A DNA stretch of 64,000 nt from contig JUHI01000002.1 in the NCBI GenBank assembly GCA_000799755.1, positions 124,001 to 188,000 on the forward strand. Direction: 5' to 3'. The position numbers and the translations under genes were made by a program. Position 1 is the stretch's first letter. Each line of letters begins with the position of its first letter. The notes under the pieces were generated by a model, which saw only the letters and a list, made by a program, of their open reading frames with translations, was not told where the DNA came from and ran no database searches. This document shows positions 34,589 through 43,643 of this stretch, piece after piece. Source of the stretch: Martinezella tropici. Lineage in GTDB: Bacteria; Pseudomonadota; Alphaproteobacteria; Rhizobiales; Rhizobiaceae.

Positions 34589-35695
34589 ATGGATCGCCGT
34601 TCCTTCATCAGGCGGGCAGGGACCGTTGGCGCAGGTGCTGCCGCCTCCGCGCTGGCAAGCCCGGCCCTTGCCCAGGAAAATCCGAAGATCACCTGGAAGA
34701 TGACCTCTTCCTTTCCGAAGAGCCTCGACACGATTTATGGCGGCGCCGAAGATATCGCCGCGCATGTGTCGGACGCGACCAGCGGCAATTTCGTCATCCA
34801 GACCTATGAGGCCGGCGAAATCGTGCCTGGCGCGCAGGCGGCCGACGCGGTCAGCGCCGGAGCCGTCGATGCCGCGCATACCTGCTCCTATTATTTCTGG
34901 CAAAAGGACCCGACCTACGCCATCGGCACAGCCCTGCCATTCGGCCTCAATGCGCGGCTGAGCAATGCCTGGTTCTATCAGGGCGACGGCAACAAGCTGA
35001 TGAACGAATTCTATGCCACGCAGGGCATTTTGGGCCTGCCTGCAGGGAATACCGGTGCGCAGATGGGCGGATGGTTCCGCAAAGAAATCAACACGCTCGA
35101 CGATCTCAAAGGATTGAAGATGCGCATTGCCGGTCTCGCCGGCAAGGTGATCGAAAAGATCGGCGTGGTGCCGCAGCAGGATATCCCGGTCAACGGCGTA
35201 TACGACGCCCTGAACAAGAGCACCATCGATGCGGCCGAATGGGTCGGTCCTTATGACGATCTGAAGCTCGGGCTGCAGAAGATCGCCAAATATTACTACT
35301 ATCCCGGCTGGTGGGAGGGCGGCGCCGTGGTGCATGCCTTCTTCAATCTGGAAAAATGGAATGCCCTGCCGAAGAACTATCAGGCAATCCTCGCGGACGC
35401 CTGCGCCTTCGCCAACACCAACATGCTGGCAAAATACGATGTCAAGAATCCGCAGGCGCTGCAGGATATCGTGAAACAGGGCGTGACGCTCAGGCCCTTC
35501 AGCCAGGAGATCATGGAGGCCTGCTTCCAGGCGGCCAGCGCGCTTTATGCCGATCTCTCCAAATCCAACGATTACTTCAAGCGCATCTATGAGGATCAGG
35601 TCGCCTACAAAAAGGACGCCTATCTTTGGATGCAGCTTTCCGAGTATACTTTCGACACCTTCATGATGATCCAGCAGCGGGCGGGTAAGCTGTAA
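34589..35695 (+). CDS. TRAP transporter substrate-binding protein (DctP/TakP-like), Tat-exported
   Basis: About 368 residues. The N-terminus MDRRSFIRRAGTVGAGAAAS, ending SPALAQ, is a Tat-type signal peptide. The body is a DctP-family binding protein (ITWKMTSSFPKSLDTIYGGA; LKMRIAGLAGKVIEKIGVVP; IDAAEWVGPYDDLKLGLQK). It resembles the 2-oxo-acid/monocarboxylate-binding TakP group. ATG at 34589 has GGGAGAATTCG before it. No DctQ/DctM membrane genes lie within the flanking genes, so it is an orphan here; partners must be elsewhere. Confidence 0.9.
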   Translation: MDRRSFIRRAGTVGAGAAASALASPALAQENPKITWKMTSSFPKSLDTIYGGAEDIAAHVSDATSGNFVIQTYEAGEIVPGAQAADAVSAGAVDAAHTCSYYFWQKDPTYAIGTALPFGLNARLSNAWFYQGDGNKLMNEFYATQGILGLPAGNTGAQMGGWFRKEINTLDDLKGLKMRIAGLAGKVIEKIGVVPQQDIPVNGVYDALNKSTIDAAEWVGPYDDLKLGLQKIAKYYYYPGWWEGGAVVHAFFNLEKWNALPKNYQAILADACAFANTNMLAKYDVKNPQALQDIVKQGVTLRPFSQEIMEACFQAASALYADLSKSNDYFKRIYEDQVAYKKDAYLWMQLSEYTFDTFMMIQQRAGKL

Positions 35696-35925
35696 ACGTA
35701 TTTCGTAAGTCTTTAGTGTTGTATTGCTTTCTTTATTAGTAATTTAAATATTATTCCCGTGATAAGGTCCGTCGGGAGTAGTTGCGCCATCACGATAAGG
35801 ACCGTAATCTTGCTTCGGTTTAAGCTGCCGACTTGATTGGAAAATCTGTCCGGATGGGCTTTGCTTGGGCAAGTAAATTTTAAATGGTTTCCACTAGGGT
35901 GTCCGCCGCATCAGGGGAAGTCTGA
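35696..35925. other. AT-rich intergenic region before the EAL-protein gene
   Basis: A 230-nt gap, notably AT-rich around 35700-35755 for this genome. It probably holds the promoter of the c-di-GMP gene. No gene or clear terminator is seen. Confidence 0.4.
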
Positions 35926-38238
35926 ATGAAGCCTCCAAGCCCGGACACCGTGCCGACGGATGTTTATCTGTCGTTCGTCAGTTCGCTTTTCGGAAATCGC
36001 AAAACGCTCTTTACGGGCGTGTTCGTTCACATCCTGACATATCTCCTCGTTTTCCTCGGTACGCATGCCGGCATCTATCTCGCCTTCTGCGTAGCGTTCG
36101 CCGTCGTCTTCGGCTTACGCATTCATTTGTTTCAGCTCTTCGATGCCGCCGACAAGGGCGGCCTTACGCGCGCCGACATCGCCGGCTGGGAAACGCGCTA
36201 TTTGATCGGCGCGGCGGCGACGGCGGCCATCCTTGGCATCGGCAGCGCCTATGCCATCCTTGTCGTGCAGAATCCGCTGGCGGAATTCATCTGCGTTGCC
36301 GTGACGATGGCGTCGATGGTATCGGTCGTCGGTCGCAACTATGGGTCGCCGAAAGCGATCGATCTCCAGATTCTCGCCTGCTGCGTGCCGATCGTCATTG
36401 CCTGCCTGCTGTCGCAGCAGCTCTACAAGGCGATCGCTTCCCTCATGCTCATTCCGTTCGGGTTGACGACGCGTTCGATGGCGAACGGAATGCGCGAATT
36501 TCTCTATCAGAACATCGTCGCTTCGCGCGAGATATCACTGATTGCCGACAGGTTCGACACCGCGCTGAACAACATGACGCACGGGTTGTTCATGCTGGAC
36601 GCCCAAAACCGCATTCTTGTCGTCAATCGCAAGGCATGCGAGCTTCTCAACTTCGCGCATCCGGAACGGCTCAAGGACTGCGAATTCGACGTGGTTCTGC
36701 GCTATGGCGCCCGCCACGCTTTCATCGACGGATCGCTGCCGGGGCTGATTCAGCGACAGCTGGCGCAGCTCGTCAGCGGCACGCTTTCGCGAACGCTCAT
36801 CCAGTTCAACGAGGATCAGTTCCTGGAGTTTTCGGCAAGCCGTCGTGGAGATGGGATCGTCATACTGATCTTCGAGGATGTGACGATGCGCGTCCGGGCG
36901 GAGCGCAAGATCCTGCATATGGTGCGCTATGACCCTTTGACCGGGCTGCCGAACCGCGAATATTTCATAGAGCTGGTCAAGGAGAAGCTGGCCGCCAGCA
37001 ACCGGGAAAGCCGCATCGGCATTCTGGTACTTGATATCGATGACTTCAAGCATGTCAACGATACCAAGGGCCATGTCGTCGGGGACCGTTTGCTGGTCGC
37101 CATAGCCGAGCGACTGAAGGAGCGTGCCGATACGGTGGCGCTTGCCGCCCGCCTCGTCGGCGATCAGTTCGTGCTGTTCTTTTCGAATGAAGACGATACC
37201 CCGGATATCGACGCACGCATTCGCTCCCTGCACGCGGCAATGGCCGGCACCTATAGCGTCGAGGATAACAGCTTCCGGATTTCCGTCAGTGGCGGATATA
37301 TGACCATCCCCAGTCGGGAATTCCGTCCGGAGGAGTGGCAGATCAAGGCGGATCTTGCGCTCTTCGATGCCAAATCGCGGCTGAAGGGCAGCTGCAGCGC
37401 CTTCGCGCAGGAAATGGACGCACGTTACGTCGAACGGCAGAAGCTGAAAGATGACTTGCGTGAGGCGATAGAAACCGGCCGGCTTCAAGCCGTCTACCAG
37501 CCGATGTATTCGCCTGACGGATCCCGTATTGAATGCTGCGAGGCGCTTGCCCGCTGGATACACCCGGAAAAGGGCTCGATTCCACCCGATCTCTTCGTGC
37601 AGGTTGCCGAGGAAATGGGTATCGTCGCCGGCATCACCCGCTTCATGATCAACCAGGCTTGCCGGGATTGCGCTTCGTGGCCAGCGCCGCTTGCGGTGTC
37701 CGTCAATCTCTCGGCGCTGGATCTGCGCAACAACGAGATCGTCAAGATCGTCATGGCGGCGCTCGATACGTCGGGCTTGGAGCCCTCCCGCCTGCACCTC
37801 GAGGTCACCGAAAGCTGCTTGATGGATGAGGTGGCAACCGTTCGCTCCATCCTCGCGGATCTGCGGGCGAAGGGCATCACGATTGCGATCGACGATTTCG
37901 GTACGGGCTTCTCCAGCCTCAGCTATCTCGATACCTTACCCGTGGATATCGTCAAGATCGACCGCTCCTTCGTCCGTGACATCACGACGGACAGCCGCCG
38001 TTTCAAGCTCCTGTGCGGCATCGTCGATCTTTCCCGCGCACTCAGCCTGCATATCGTGATCGAAGGCGTCGAGACGCTGGAACAGCTGGCTCTGGTCGTC
38101 GAGCGAAACCTGGCGGATATCATCCAGGGCTATGTATTTTCCCCTCCGGTGCCGAATGAGCAGGTCGTCGAGCGGGTCAGCAGTCTCAGCCGGCGGCAGC
38201 TAGGCGCCGGCAGGCTTTTGCCATCCGACGCCATTTGA
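35926..38238 (+). CDS. Membrane PAS-GGDEF(degenerate)-EAL protein, probable c-di-GMP phosphodiesterase
   Basis: A 770-residue protein. About five to six membrane helices fill the first 190 residues (VFVHILTYLLVFLGTHAGIY and later segments), then a PAS-like domain (LNNMTHGLFMLDAQNRILVV), a GGDEF domain whose signature reads VGDQF (411-415) instead of GGDEF, and an EAL domain with EAL at 539-541. The EAL catalytic set is complete (VNLSALDL, LEVTES, DDFGTGFSS, KIDRSF, IEGVET, IQGYVF). Loss of the second Gly and the Glu argues against cyclase activity; it is likely a phosphodiesterase, perhaps with GTP sensing by the GGDEF domain. Confidence 0.9.
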   Translation: MKPPSPDTVPTDVYLSFVSSLFGNRKTLFTGVFVHILTYLLVFLGTHAGIYLAFCVAFAVVFGLRIHLFQLFDAADKGGLTRADIAGWETRYLIGAAATAAILGIGSAYAILVVQNPLAEFICVAVTMASMVSVVGRNYGSPKAIDLQILACCVPIVIACLLSQQLYKAIASLMLIPFGLTTRSMANGMREFLYQNIVASREISLIADRFDTALNNMTHGLFMLDAQNRILVVNRKACELLNFAHPERLKDCEFDVVLRYGARHAFIDGSLPGLIQRQLAQLVSGTLSRTLIQFNEDQFLEFSASRRGDGIVILIFEDVTMRVRAERKILHMVRYDPLTGLPNREYFIELVKEKLAASNRESRIGILVLDIDDFKHVNDTKGHVVGDRLLVAIAERLKERADTVALAARLVGDQFVLFFSNEDDTPDIDARIRSLHAAMAGTYSVEDNSFRISVSGGYMTIPSREFRPEEWQIKADLALFDAKSRLKGSCSAFAQEMDARYVERQKLKDDLREAIETGRLQAVYQPMYSPDGSRIECCEALARWIHPEKGSIPPDLFVQVAEEMGIVAGITRFMINQACRDCASWPAPLAVSVNLSALDLRNNEIVKIVMAALDTSGLEPSRLHLEVTESCLMDEVATVRSILADLRAKGITIAIDDFGTGFSSLSYLDTLPVDIVKIDRSFVRDITTDSRRFKLLCGIVDLSRALSLHIVIEGVETLEQLALVVERNLADIIQGYVFSPPVPNEQVVERVSSLSRRQLGAGRLLPSDAI

Positions 38239-38458
38239 TAGCCGGCATCGTCGCTCCGGTGGCGGCGCAGGCCAAATACACCGACGATTCCGTCAGCTTG
38301 CGCCTACCTGCGACCTTCTCGTGCATTGCATTTCTCCTCGCTTTGTGTAACCCCTCGGTAGAGGAAATTGGGTTGCGGGATATCGCAGCTTTCGAGGATG
38401 AGCTCCGGCCGCCAGCCTAATCGTCTGTCGGGGGAGAGGATTGAGGGGAGAATTCTGA
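38239..38458. other. Intergenic region before the oxidase subunit gene
   Basis: A 220-nt gap. A TTG-initiated 61-codon frame starts at 38235 but has no ribosome site or recognisable protein. GGGGAGA near 38451 is the likely ribosome site of the next gene. No hairpin stands out. Confidence 0.4.
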
Positions 38459-38683
38459 ATGGCCGAACATCATACCGGACCGGCAGAGACCGGCGCTGCC
38501 ATGGACTACAAGGAGCATGAGAAGACCTATAATCTTTTCATCTCGGGCGCCAAGGTCGGATCTGCGATCATCGCTGCGCTGCTGATCGCCATGGCGGCCG
38601 GCTTCTTCGGCCATGCCGGCTTCCTCGGCGGCGTCCTGATCTTCATCGTTCTGACCATCGCCAGCATCGTCCTGTTGCGCTGA
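38459..38683 (+). CDS. aa3-type cytochrome c oxidase subunit IV
   Basis: A 74-residue protein matching the short bacterial CoxIV family: a hydrophilic N-terminus with MDYKEHEKTYNLFI, then two close hydrophobic stretches (AKVGSAIIAALLIAMAAGFF; FLGGVLIFIVLTIASIVLLR). It is a small accessory subunit of the aa3 oxidase in the inner membrane. It stands 112 nt ahead of the transhydrogenase genes in the same orientation, away from the main oxidase genes. Confidence 0.9.
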   Translation: MAEHHTGPAETGAAMDYKEHEKTYNLFISGAKVGSAIIAALLIAMAAGFFGHAGFLGGVLIFIVLTIASIVLLR

Positions 38684-38795
38684 TACTGCAGCGCTGACCG
38701 ACGTCGGGCCAATTCGGCCCGCGCTTTCCCATGATTCTGCAGGCTGCTGCGCCGTCGCATTCGGGCGCGGAGCCGTTTGAGGCGAGGTGTTGTCG

Positions 38796-39959
38796 TTGAG
38801 CAATCTGGTTTTCGTGGCCAAGGAAAGCGTGGCGGACGAGACGCGCGTCGCAGCTTCCGTTGAAACGGTCAAGAAGATGAGGGGTCTCGGTTTCGATGTG
38901 GTGATCGAGGCCGGCGCGGGTGCTTCGTCGCGTATTCCGGATGCCGAATATGAAGCCGTCGGTGCCCGCATAGGCTCGATCAAGGATGCCAAGGCGGCGG
39001 ATGTCATCCTCAAGGTCAGGCGTCCGACCAGCAAGGAGATCTCGGGCTACAAGAGCGGGGCCATCGTCATCGCCATCATGGACCCCTATGGCAACGAAGC
39101 GGCGCTTGCCGAAATGGCGCGCGCGGGGCTCACGAGCTTTGCCATGGAGCTGATGCCGCGCATCACCCGCGCCCAGTCGATGGACGTGCTGTCGTCGCAG
39201 GCCAACCTCGCGGGTTATCAGGCCGTGATCGAGGCTGCTGCCGTCTACGACCGGGCGCTGCCGATGATGATGACGGCGGCCGGCACCGTGCCGGCGGCAA
39301 AGGTCTTCGTCATGGGTGCCGGCGTTGCCGGCCTGCAGGCGATCGCCACGGCGCGGCGTCTCGGCGCGCAGGTTTCGGCGACCGACGTTCGCCTGGCGGC
39401 CAAGGAGCAGGTCGCCTCGCTCGGCGCGAAATTCATCGCCGTCGAGGACGAGGAATTCAAGGCGGCGGAGACCGCCGGCGGCTACGCCAAGGAAATGTCC
39501 AGGGAGTATCAGGCCAAGCAGGCCGCGCTCGTCGCCGATCATATCGCCAAGCAGGACATCATTATCACCACGGCGCTCATTCCCGGCCGGCCGGCACCGC
39601 GGCTCGTCGGCCGCGACATGCTGAAGGCCATGCGCCCGGGTGCGGTTGCCGTGGATCTCGCAATCGAGCGGGGCGGCAATATTGAAGGTGCCGAGTACGA
39701 CAAGGTTGCCGACGTCGAGGGCGTGAAGGTGGTCGGCTATCCGAATATGGCCGGAAGGATCGCGGCCAGCGCTTCCGCTCTTTATGCGAAGAACCTGGTC
39801 ACGTTCCTGGAAACGATGGTCGACAAGGATACGAAGAGCCTCGGCCTCAACCGCGCCGACGAGCTCATCAAGGCGACGATGCTGACCGATGGCGGCGAAG
39901 TCGTGCATCCGAATTTCGTCGATCCCGACCAGCCGACGGTCAAGAAGGGAGATCTCTGA
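38796..39959 (+). CDS. pntAA: NAD(P) transhydrogenase subunit alpha part 1
   Basis: About 387 residues, the soluble NAD(H)-binding dI domain of the proton-translocating transhydrogenase. It shows VAKESVADETRVAASVETVK at the N-terminus, RAQSMDVLSSQANLAGYQAV, and the Rossmann motif VFVMGAGVAGLQAIATARRLG. The start is ambiguous among GTG 38787, TTG 38790 and TTG 38796; the last has GAGGCGAGG at the best spacing and gives the usual N-terminus. It is followed after 1 nt by pntAB. Confidence 0.92.
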   Translation: MSNLVFVAKESVADETRVAASVETVKKMRGLGFDVVIEAGAGASSRIPDAEYEAVGARIGSIKDAKAADVILKVRRPTSKEISGYKSGAIVIAIMDPYGNEAALAEMARAGLTSFAMELMPRITRAQSMDVLSSQANLAGYQAVIEAAAVYDRALPMMMTAAGTVPAAKVFVMGAGVAGLQAIATARRLGAQVSATDVRLAAKEQVASLGAKFIAVEDEEFKAAETAGGYAKEMSREYQAKQAALVADHIAKQDIIITTALIPGRPAPRLVGRDMLKAMRPGAVAVDLAIERGGNIEGAEYDKVADVEGVKVVGYPNMAGRIAASASALYAKNLVTFLETMVDKDTKSLGLNRADELIKATMLTDGGEVVHPNFVDPDQPTVKKGDL

Positions 39960-39960
39960 G

Positions 39961-40359
39961 ATGGCCAGCCAAGCAATGGACCAGGCACTCCAGCAACTGA
40001 ACGATGCCGTCACCGCCGTTACGACCGCCGCCGCGCATGCGCCAGAGGTCGCGAGCGCCGCAACGGGTGGAGCGATTGATCCCTTCGTCTTCCAGCTGGC
40101 GATCTTCGTACTGGCGATCTTTGTGGGCTATTACGTCGTCTGGTCGGTGACGCCGGCCCTGCACACACCGCTGATGGCGGTGACCAACGCGATCTCTTCG
40201 GTCATCGTCGTCGGCGCCTTGCTGGCTGTGGGCATTTCGGCGAGCGGTCTCGCCACGGGTTTCGGCTTCGTGGCGCTGGTGCTCGTCTCGGTCAATATCG
40301 TTGGCGGTTTCCTTGTCACCCAGCGAATGCTGGCGATGTACAAGAAGAAGGACAAGTGA
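39961..40359 (+). CDS. pntAB: NAD(P) transhydrogenase subunit alpha part 2
   Basis: A 132-residue membrane subunit that supplies the first helices of the proton-translocating dII domain (FQLAIFVLAIFVGYYVVWSV; LMAVTNAISSVIVVGALLAV; GFGFVALVLVSVNIVGGFLV, with QRMLAMYKKKDK at the end). The alpha subunit is split into AA and AB as in other alphaproteobacteria. The ATG lies 1 nt after the pntAA stop, with AAGGGAG as the ribosome site. Confidence 0.93.
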   Translation: MASQAMDQALQQLNDAVTAVTTAAAHAPEVASAATGGAIDPFVFQLAIFVLAIFVGYYVVWSVTPALHTPLMAVTNAISSVIVVGALLAVGISASGLATGFGFVALVLVSVNIVGGFLVTQRMLAMYKKKDK

Positions 40360-40366
40360 GGGCGGC

Positions 40367-41764
40367 ATGCTGAGCAATATCGCGGCTTTCCTCTATCTCG
40401 TCTCCGGCGTCCTGTTCATACTGGCATTGCGCGGGCTTTCCCATCCGGCGACCAGCCGGCGCGGCAATCTCTACGGCATGATCGGCATGGGCATTGCCAT
40501 CGCCACGACGCTGGTGCTGGCGACGCCATCCTTCGGCGGCTTCGTGCTCATCATCATCGGCCTTGCCATTGGCGGCGGCGCAGGCGCCTATATCGCCCGC
40601 GTCATTCCGATGACGTCGATGCCGCAGCTTGTGGCCGGCTTCCATTCGTTGGTCGGCCTTGCTGCGGTCCTCGTGGCAGCGTCTGCGCTCTACACACCAT
40701 CCTCCTTCGGCATCGGCAATATCGGTTCCATTCACACGGAAGCCCGCATCGAAATGGCGATCGGCGTCGCCATCGGCGCGCTGACCTTCACCGGTTCGAT
40801 CATCGCCTTCCTGAAGCTCGACGGTCGCATGTCTGGCAAGCCGATCCTGCTGCCGAACCGGCATATCATCAACGCCGCCCTGCTTGTGCTGATCGTGATC
40901 TCCATCATCAGCCTGGCGGCCAGCGAGAGCCATTTCGCCTTCTGGGCGATTGTGGCTCTGTCGCTGGCGCTCGGCGTGCTGTTGATTGTGCCGATTGGCG
41001 GCGCCGACATGCCTGTCGTCGTGTCGATGCTGAATTCCTATTCCGGCTGGGCAGCAGCCGGCATCGGCTTCACGCTCGGCAATCTCGCGCTGATCATCAC
41101 CGGCGCGCTCGTCGGCTCCTCGGGTGCGATCCTGTCCTACATCATGTGCAAGGGTATGAATCGCTCGTTCGTCTCGGTCATTCTCGGCGGCTTCGGCGGC
41201 GAGACGGCATCGGGTGGAGCTGATAATTCCGACAAGACCGTCAAGCTCGGTTCGGCCGAGGATGCCGCCTATCTGATGGCGAATGCATCCAAGGTCATCA
41301 TCGTGCCAGGTTACGGCATGGCGGTGGCGCAGGCCCAGCATGCGCTGCGCGAGATGGCCGACAGGCTGAAGGCGCACGGCGTTGAAGTGAAGTATGCCAT
41401 TCATCCCGTCGCTGGCCGTATGCCCGGCCATATGAACGTGCTGCTCGCTGAAGCCAATGTCCCCTATGACGAGGTTTTCGAGCTCGAGGACATCAATTCG
41501 GAATTCGCCCAGGCCGATGTCGCCTATGTCATCGGCGCCAACGACGTCACCAATCCGGCGGCGCGCGACGACAAGACCTCGCCGATCTACGGCATGCCGA
41601 TCCTTGACGTCGACAAGGCCAAGACCTGCCTCTTCGTCAAGCGTTCGCTCGGCTCCGGCTATGCCGGCATCGACAATACGCTGTTCTACAAGGACGGCAC
41701 GATGATGCTTTTGGGCGATGCCAAGAAGGTGACCGAGGAAATCGTCAAGGCGATGAACGAGTAA
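40367..41764 (+). CDS. pntB: NAD(P) transhydrogenase subunit beta
   Basis: A 465-residue subunit. About nine membrane helices form the rest of dII, followed by the NADP(H)-binding dIII domain (VIIVPGYGMAVAQAQHALRE; HPVAGRMPGHMNVLLAEANV; VIGANDVTNPAARDD; VKRSLGSGYAGIDN). With PntAA/AB it uses the proton gradient to make NADPH from NADH. ATG at 40367 lies 7 nt after the pntAB stop. The operon appears complete. Confidence 0.95.
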   Translation: MLSNIAAFLYLVSGVLFILALRGLSHPATSRRGNLYGMIGMGIAIATTLVLATPSFGGFVLIIIGLAIGGGAGAYIARVIPMTSMPQLVAGFHSLVGLAAVLVAASALYTPSSFGIGNIGSIHTEARIEMAIGVAIGALTFTGSIIAFLKLDGRMSGKPILLPNRHIINAALLVLIVISIISLAASESHFAFWAIVALSLALGVLLIVPIGGADMPVVVSMLNSYSGWAAAGIGFTLGNLALIITGALVGSSGAILSYIMCKGMNRSFVSVILGGFGGETASGGADNSDKTVKLGSAEDAAYLMANASKVIIVPGYGMAVAQAQHALREMADRLKAHGVEVKYAIHPVAGRMPGHMNVLLAEANVPYDEVFELEDINSEFAQADVAYVIGANDVTNPAARDDKTSPIYGMPILDVDKAKTCLFVKRSLGSGYAGIDNTLFYKDGTMMLLGDAKKVTEEIVKAMNE

Positions 41765-41933
41765 GCGCCTGGACGCGCCGACCGTTCAATCGAAGCTTGC
41801 TTGATCTTGAAGCTGGATGTGCTTCCGCCTCGGCTGGGAGCCTGCCGCGGCGGGCATTCCTGGTGTGCTCAGTTCCATGCCTTCCGCTTGCCGCCGTGGG
41901 TCTCAAAAAATTGCGTCTATTTTTTTCGACTCC

Positions 41934-41960
41934 CGTCGATTCTGACGTGGCTCGTTCGTC
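41934..41960 (+). promoter_or_regulatory. Candidate ECF-type promoter of the DGPF/sigma operon
   Basis: CGTCGA at 41934-41939 and CGTC at 41957-41960 are spaced 17 nt apart, 38 nt before the DGPF gene. ECF42 sigma factors are reported to use a TGTCGA-type -35 with a CG-rich -10 and to drive their own DGPF/sigma operon; this site fits except for the first base. The motif is recalled, not searched. Confidence 0.4.
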
Positions 41961-41997
41961 GTGTGGTATGTTCAACCCAACCAAGGAGAAAGAACCC

Positions 41998-42402
41998 ATG
42001 CGTTTCATGATGTTGATGATCCCCGACGGTTACGCTTCCGCCGCGCCCGATGCCTTGCCGAGCCTGGAGGCGATCGAGGCGATGATGAAATACAATGAGG
42101 AGCTGAAGAAAGCCGGTGTGCTCCTGGCGCTCGATGGGCTGCATCCTCCGGCTTCTGGCGCCCGGGTGAGTTTCAAGGGCGGAAAGCCCATCGTCGTCGA
42201 CGGCCCGTTCGCCGAGGTCAAGGAAGTGCTTGGCGGCTATTGGATTCTCGACGTGCGCTCGCGTGACGAGGCCATCGAATGGGCACGCCGTTGCCCAGCG
42301 TCGGAAGACGCCATCATCGAGGTTCGCCGCATTCAAGAGATAAGCGACTTCCCCGAGGATGTGCAGAAGGCAGCCGAAGGCTTCAACGAGTTGAAGGGGT
42401 GA
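41998..42402 (+). CDS. YCII/DGPF domain protein
   Basis: A 134-residue protein with the YCII-related fold (MRFMMLMIPDGYASAAPDAL at the start; KPIVVDGPFAEVKEVLGGYW with the DGPF signature). Such proteins are encoded next to ECF42 sigma factors in many phyla; their biochemical role is unknown. AAGGAGAAAGAACCC precedes the ATG. Its TGA overlaps the GTG of the sigma-factor gene (GTGA), so the two are coupled. Confidence 0.92.
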   Translation: MRFMMLMIPDGYASAAPDALPSLEAIEAMMKYNEELKKAGVLLALDGLHPPASGARVSFKGGKPIVVDGPFAEVKEVLGGYWILDVRSRDEAIEWARRCPASEDAIIEVRRIQEISDFPEDVQKAAEGFNELKG

Positions 42403-43640
42403 CCACGTCCGGTGCCATCGAAGCAGTCTGGCGGATCGAGCAGCCCAAGCTCGTCGCCAGGCTGAATCGCTTGCTGCGGGATGTCGGCCTGGCCGAAGAG
42501 ATTGCTCAGGACGCCTTCGTGGCTGCTCTCGAGCGCTGGCCTCGCGATGGCATCCCGCGCAACCCGGCGGCTTGGCTGACGCAGGTTGCCAAGAATAAGG
42601 CGCTCGACAGGCTGCGTCGTACCACGCGGATCGACGGCAAGCATCGCGAATTGACCGTCGATCTTGCCGGGCTCGAGCGGGAGGCCGCCGCTATCGAGGC
42701 AATGCTCGATGAAGATATAGACGACGATTTGCTGCGGCTGATCTTCACCGCCTGTCATCCGGTTTTGCCGGCAGAGCAGCGCGTGGCGCTCGCCCTGCGG
42801 CTGCTGGGCGGGCTGTCTATCCAGGAAATCAGTCGCGCGTTTCTGTTGCCTGAAGCCACGATCGCGCAGCGCATCGTGCGTGCCAAGCGGACGCTTCGCG
42901 ATGCCGAAATCGCTTTCGAGACGCCACGAGGCGAAGAGCGCCGGGTGCGTCTCGCCGCCGTTCTGGAGGTGGTTTATCTGATCTTCAACGAAGGTTATGT
43001 GGCGACGGAGGGGCCGCATTGGCTGCGAGCCGATCTGTGCGGCGAGGCCTTGCGGTTGGGACGTTCGCTGGCGGCATTGATGCCGCAAGAACCGGAGGTG
43101 CTGGGGCTGCTGGCTCTCATGGAGTTGCATGCCTCGCGCCTTGCCGCCAGGGCCGATGGGGCGGGCAACCCGATCCTGCTGCTCGATCAGGATCGCAGCC
43201 GGTGGAATTGGGCGTTGATCCGTAGCGGTCTTGCTGGTCTGGCCCGCGCTATGCTTCTGACCTCGATGCCCGATTCCTATCTGCTGCAGGCGATGATCGC
43301 GGCTTGCCATTCCAGGGCGGCGACCGCGGGTGACACCGACTGGATTGCCATCGCCGCCTATTACCAGGCGCTTGCCCTGGCAGCGCCGTCGCCGATCGTC
43401 GAAATCAACCGGGCCGTAGCCGTCGGCATGGCGTTCGGTCCAGCCCAGGGTCTTGCGATCGCCGACGCGTTGACGGACGAGCCGCGTTTGAGACAATCAC
43501 ATCTGTTGCCGACAGTGCGCGGTGATCTTCTTGCGAAGCTGGGACGTGCTGCTGAGGCGCGCATGGAATTCCGCCGCGCCGCCGAATTGGCCGGTAATGA
43601 AAGGGAGCGCGCATTGCTGCTTGCCCGCGCCGAGGCATAG
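42399..43640 (+). CDS. ECF sigma factor with C-terminal extension (ECF42 type)
   Basis: A 413-residue sigma factor. Region 2 (AEEIAQDAFVAALERWP) and region 4 (LSIQEISRAFLLPEATIAQRIVRAKR) occupy the first 190 residues, followed by a roughly 220-residue helical, TPR-like extension (DUF6596 type) ending ARMEFRRAAELAGNERERAL. This architecture and the coupled DGPF gene define ECF42, which has no anti-sigma factor and is thought to be controlled through the extension. The start is GTG, overlapping the DGPF stop. It ends 3 nt before the convergent kinase gene. Confidence 0.93.
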   Translation: MTTSGAIEAVWRIEQPKLVARLNRLLRDVGLAEEIAQDAFVAALERWPRDGIPRNPAAWLTQVAKNKALDRLRRTTRIDGKHRELTVDLAGLEREAAAIEAMLDEDIDDDLLRLIFTACHPVLPAEQRVALALRLLGGLSIQEISRAFLLPEATIAQRIVRAKRTLRDAEIAFETPRGEERRVRLAAVLEVVYLIFNEGYVATEGPHWLRADLCGEALRLGRSLAALMPQEPEVLGLLALMELHASRLAARADGAGNPILLLDQDRSRWNWALIRSGLAGLARAMLLTSMPDSYLLQAMIAACHSRAATAGDTDWIAIAAYYQALALAAPSPIVEINRAVAVGMAFGPAQGLAIADALTDEPRLRQSHLLPTVRGDLLAKLGRAAEARMEFRRAAELAGNERERALLLARAEA

Positions 43641-43643
43641 GCA

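Noticed and set aside
38235..38420. 61-codon TTG-initiated frame overlapping the end of the EAL gene
   Set aside because: No ribosome site and no recognisable protein; probably chance.
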